Positions 61,974 to 64,000 of a DNA stretch of 64,000 bases are shown here, in pieces. Position 1 is the first letter of the stretch. Each line of letters opens with the position of its first letter. The stretch comes from Streptomyces violens (GTDB taxonomy: Bacteria > Actinomycetota > Actinomycetes > Streptomycetales > Streptomycetaceae), in NCBI RefSeq assembly GCF_000717745.1, contig NZ_JOBH01000006.1, forward strand, positions 124,001 to 188,000, given 5' to 3'. The notes below the pieces were generated by a model. It saw only the letters and a program-made list of their open reading frames with translations, did no database searches and was not told where the DNA came from. The translations under genes were made by a program, and so were the position numbers.

Positions 61974-63350
61974 ATGGTGCGCACGAGGAACGAGTCCTTG
62001 GACCTGGCTATTCGTGAAGCCGGTTGCAGTTACGCGGAGTTGGCGCGGGAGGTGCGCACGGTTGCCGCGGAGAGCGGCGTCACGGTACGTACCAACTCCT
62101 CCGCCGTGGCGCACTGGGTCGCCGGCACGCGGCCGGCGGACAGCACGGCCGGCCTGATCGCCGAGGCACTGGCGCGCCGGCTCCAGCGGCCCGTGACCCC
62201 CACCCAGTTGGGGTTTCGTCCACCGGGGAGCGGGTCCGCCGACACCTCGTTCGGACTGCACGTCGACCGCGATCCGCTCGACATCCTGACCGCACTGGGC
62301 CGCGCCGACATCGATCGCCGCCCCGAAGCGCGTGCCACGCCGTACAGCGTCGCGGTCTCGTCCCTCGCGCTGGACCTCGACGCACAGGAGGCGGCGCGCG
62401 CTTCAGTGGTGCGCCGGGCCGGGACAGCGGGGGAGCCGGAGGTGCGCGCCGTGCGGGAGCTGACGGAGCTGTTCACCGCCGTCGACGAGCGCCACGGCGG
62501 ACAGCACGGCCGGTCGGCGCTGGTGCAGTACCTGACCAGTGACGTGGCCGCGCTGTGCCGGGCCCGGTTCCGCACCGGGGAACAGAAGCGGCAGATCCTC
62601 TCGGCCGCCGCGTGCGTCGCCTACCTCTCCGGCTGGAAGGCGTACGACGCCGGCGAGCAGGGGCTGGCGCAGCGGTACTACCTGCAGGCGTTACGGCTCA
62701 CCCAGGAAGCGGACAACGACCTGCACGGAGCGTTCGTGCTGCGGGTCCTGGCACACCACGGCATGGAGACGGGCCGGGCCGAACACGCGCTGGCGCTCGT
62801 CGACGCGGCGCTGCGGCGGATCAAGGGGCGCACGGACCCGGCCACGGAGGCGCTGTACGTCGCCACCAGGGCCCGCGCGCTGGCGATGGAGGGCAGACGG
62901 CGCGAAGCGGTCGCGGAAGCCGCCCGCGCGGCCCGGCTCGTGGACGGTGCCGACGAGCGGGAAATGCCGTACTGGGCCGCCCTGTGGGGATCGGCGCGCG
63001 CCTGTGTGGGCACCCATATGGCCAAGACGGCCCAGTACATGGGCGCGTACGACATCGCCGAACAGCACTTCAGCAGGGCGGTGTGGAGCCGGTCGGGGAC
63101 CGACTACCGGCGCATCGCCGCCCTCAGCCTCGCGCACGCCGGGACCATGCAGTGCCGCCAGGGACTGGTGGAGCAGGCATGCACCACCTGGACCGAGGCG
63201 CTCCGGCTGATGGACGGGGTGCGGTCGGCCCGGGTGCGGTGCGTCGTGGCGACGATGAGCCAGGAACTCGCCCCCTATCGGAGCCGACGGCTCGCCGCCG
63301 CCCTGGAGCTGGACGAAAAGGTCCGTCTGTGGTCGCAGGAGGGACCATGA
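61974..63350 (+). CDS. NsdA-like TPR regulator with a TTA codon
   Basis: 458 residues. An N-terminal helix-turn-helix-like region (SYAELAREVRTVAAESG to AVAHWVAGTRP, about 19-54) is followed by helical TPR-like repeats (LAQRYYLQALRLTQEADND, EHALALVDAALRRIKGR). This is the layout of NsdA-type regulators that repress antibiotic production and sporulation in Streptomyces. Codon 240 is TTA (62691-62693), giving bldA dependence. Its stop overlaps the ATG of the transporter. Confidence 0.8.
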   Translation: MVRTRNESLDLAIREAGCSYAELAREVRTVAAESGVTVRTNSSAVAHWVAGTRPADSTAGLIAEALARRLQRPVTPTQLGFRPPGSGSADTSFGLHVDRDPLDILTALGRADIDRRPEARATPYSVAVSSLALDLDAQEAARASVVRRAGTAGEPEVRAVRELTELFTAVDERHGGQHGRSALVQYLTSDVAALCRARFRTGEQKRQILSAAACVAYLSGWKAYDAGEQGLAQRYYLQALRLTQEADNDLHGAFVLRVLAHHGMETGRAEHALALVDAALRRIKGRTDPATEALYVATRARALAMEGRRREAVAEAARAARLVDGADEREMPYWAALWGSARACVGTHMAKTAQYMGAYDIAEQHFSRAVWSRSGTDYRRIAALSLAHAGTMQCRQGLVEQACTTWTEALRLMDGVRSARVRCVVATMSQELAPYRSRRLAAALELDEKVRLWSQEGP

Positions 63351-64000
63351 TGTCCGTCGGCAAGAACGGCCGGCGCGGGCCGGAACGCGGAACGGCCGCC
63401 CTCAACCGGGTCACCGTGGCCGGCCTGATCGGCACCGTCATCGAGTTCTACGACTTCACCCTGTACGCCATCGCGGCCGCGCTCGTCCTCGGCCCGGTGT
63501 TCTTCCCCCACTTCGCGCCCGCGGCGGGGACCCTGGCGGCCATGGCCACCTTCGCCACCGGGTTCCTGGCCCGCCCTTTGGGGTCGGCCGTGTTCGGACG
63601 CATCGGCGACCGGCTGGGACGCCGCGCGATGCTGCTGGGCACCGTGCTGACCACGGGCGGCGCCACCCTCGGAGTGGGGCTGCTGCCCGGCTACCAGGAG
63701 CTGGGGTTGGCGGCGCCGGTGTGTCTCGTGGCGCTGCGCCTCTTGCAGGGCATCGGAATCGGCGGGGAGTGGACGGGGGCCGTCGTCCTCGCCACCGAAC
63801 ACGCGCCGGCGAAGCGGCGCGGGCTGTGGGCCTCCCTACCGCAGATCGGCCCGGCCCTCGGTTTCCTGCTGGCCAACGGCGGAATGCTGGCGCTCTCCGC
63901 GGTGCTGAGCGCAGAGCAGTTCCGGTCCTGGGGCTGGCGGGTGCCCTTCTGGTGTGCGGGCCTGCTGACGCTCGCCGGGTACCTGCTCCGGTCCTCGCTC
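63347..64000 (+). CDS. MHS-type MFS transporter, truncated by window end
   Basis: First 218 codons only. Helix 1 has GLIGTVIEFYDFTLYAIAAAL, and FGRIGDRLGRRAMLLGTVL is the MFS loop motif; LLQGIGIGGEWTGAVVLATEHAPAKRRG is typical of the metabolite:proton symporter branch (ShiA/ProP-like). It starts inside the stop of the NsdA-like gene, so the two are coupled. The rest lies beyond the window. Confidence 0.85.
   Translation, partial: MMSVGKNGRRGPERGTAALNRVTVAGLIGTVIEFYDFTLYAIAAALVLGPVFFPHFAPAAGTLAAMATFATGFLARPLGSAVFGRIGDRLGRRAMLLGTVLTTGGATLGVGLLPGYQELGLAAPVCLVALRLLQGIGIGGEWTGAVVLATEHAPAKRRGLWASLPQIGPALGFLLANGGMLALSAVLSAEQFRSWGWRVPFWCAGLLTLAGYLLRSSL

Overview
This window looks like a chromosome segment from a Streptomyces or a close relative. 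Base composition is very GC-rich, start codons are a mix of ATG, GTG and TTG, and several regulators carry TTA leucine codons (the bldA type of control). It also encodes an SsgA-like sporulation protein, a TPR-type regulator of the NsdA kind, an RDD protein, a DUF1269 protein, an ANTAR protein, and a bla locus arranged like that of Streptomyces cacaoi. No rRNA, tRNA, CRISPR array or intact mobile element was recognised.

Layout. 1-5.4 kb: end of a rhamnulose-phosphate aldolase/dehydrogenase gene, rhamnulokinase, and a three-subunit PaoABC-type molybdenum aldehyde oxidoreductase. 5.4-9.3 kb (minus): MFS transporter, GntR regulator, ROK kinase and NanE, an amino-sugar catabolic operon with two GntR-type operators. 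9.5-16 kb: a small conserved protein, a large LuxR ATPase regulator, a coupled RDD/DUF1269 operon, DoxX, a phosphopantetheinyl transferase and a TetR gene. 16-18.5 kb: a drug-type MFS exporter with three extra Ig-like domains. 18.5-23.7 kb: acetyltransferase, amino-acid permease with nitrilase and GntR, and a beta-lactamase-fold esterase. 23.7-24.6 kb is gene-poor and holds a decayed NucA/NucB nuclease remnant. 24.6-31.9 kb: methyltransferase, GAF histidine kinase, an adenylation-less Pls/PosA-like membrane synthetase, and a TTA-rich two-component pair. 31.9-37.3 kb: LysR/SnoaL/FAD monooxygenase, nucleotidyltransferase, NUDIX hydrolase and ATP-dependent DNA ligase.

37.4-41.7 kb is the most novel part. 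A 50-residue peptide ends in three Lys-x-Gly-Cys-Ile-Ser repeats. It is followed by a strong attenuator-like hairpin, a PaaK/F390-synthetase-like adenylating enzyme, a GRDP/DUF1399-like protein and an MFS exporter. This has the form of a ribosomally made, modified peptide (RiPP) locus of a type I do not recognise. A beta-carbonic anhydrase follows.

41.7-46.2 kb: small membrane protein, GAF-ANTAR protein, STAS protein, and an envelope redox operon (lipoprotein, catalase-like peroxidase, cytochrome b561). 46.2-55.3 kb is a catabolic island. A glutamine-synthetase-like ligase and a P450 lie divergent from ferredoxin, ferredoxin reductase, an acetoacetate-decarboxylase-fold protein, aldehyde dehydrogenase, an extradiol dioxygenase, an FAH-family hydrolase and TetR. 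The shared promoter region carries a duplicated operator-like sequence. I infer an aromatic, possibly amine-bearing, substrate that is activated, hydroxylated and cleaved by the meta route.

55.4-64 kb: secreted 5'-nucleotidase, a blaB-blaA/blaL-like locus, an amino-acid permease, the SsgA-like protein, an NsdA-like regulator, and an MHS-type transporter that runs off the end.
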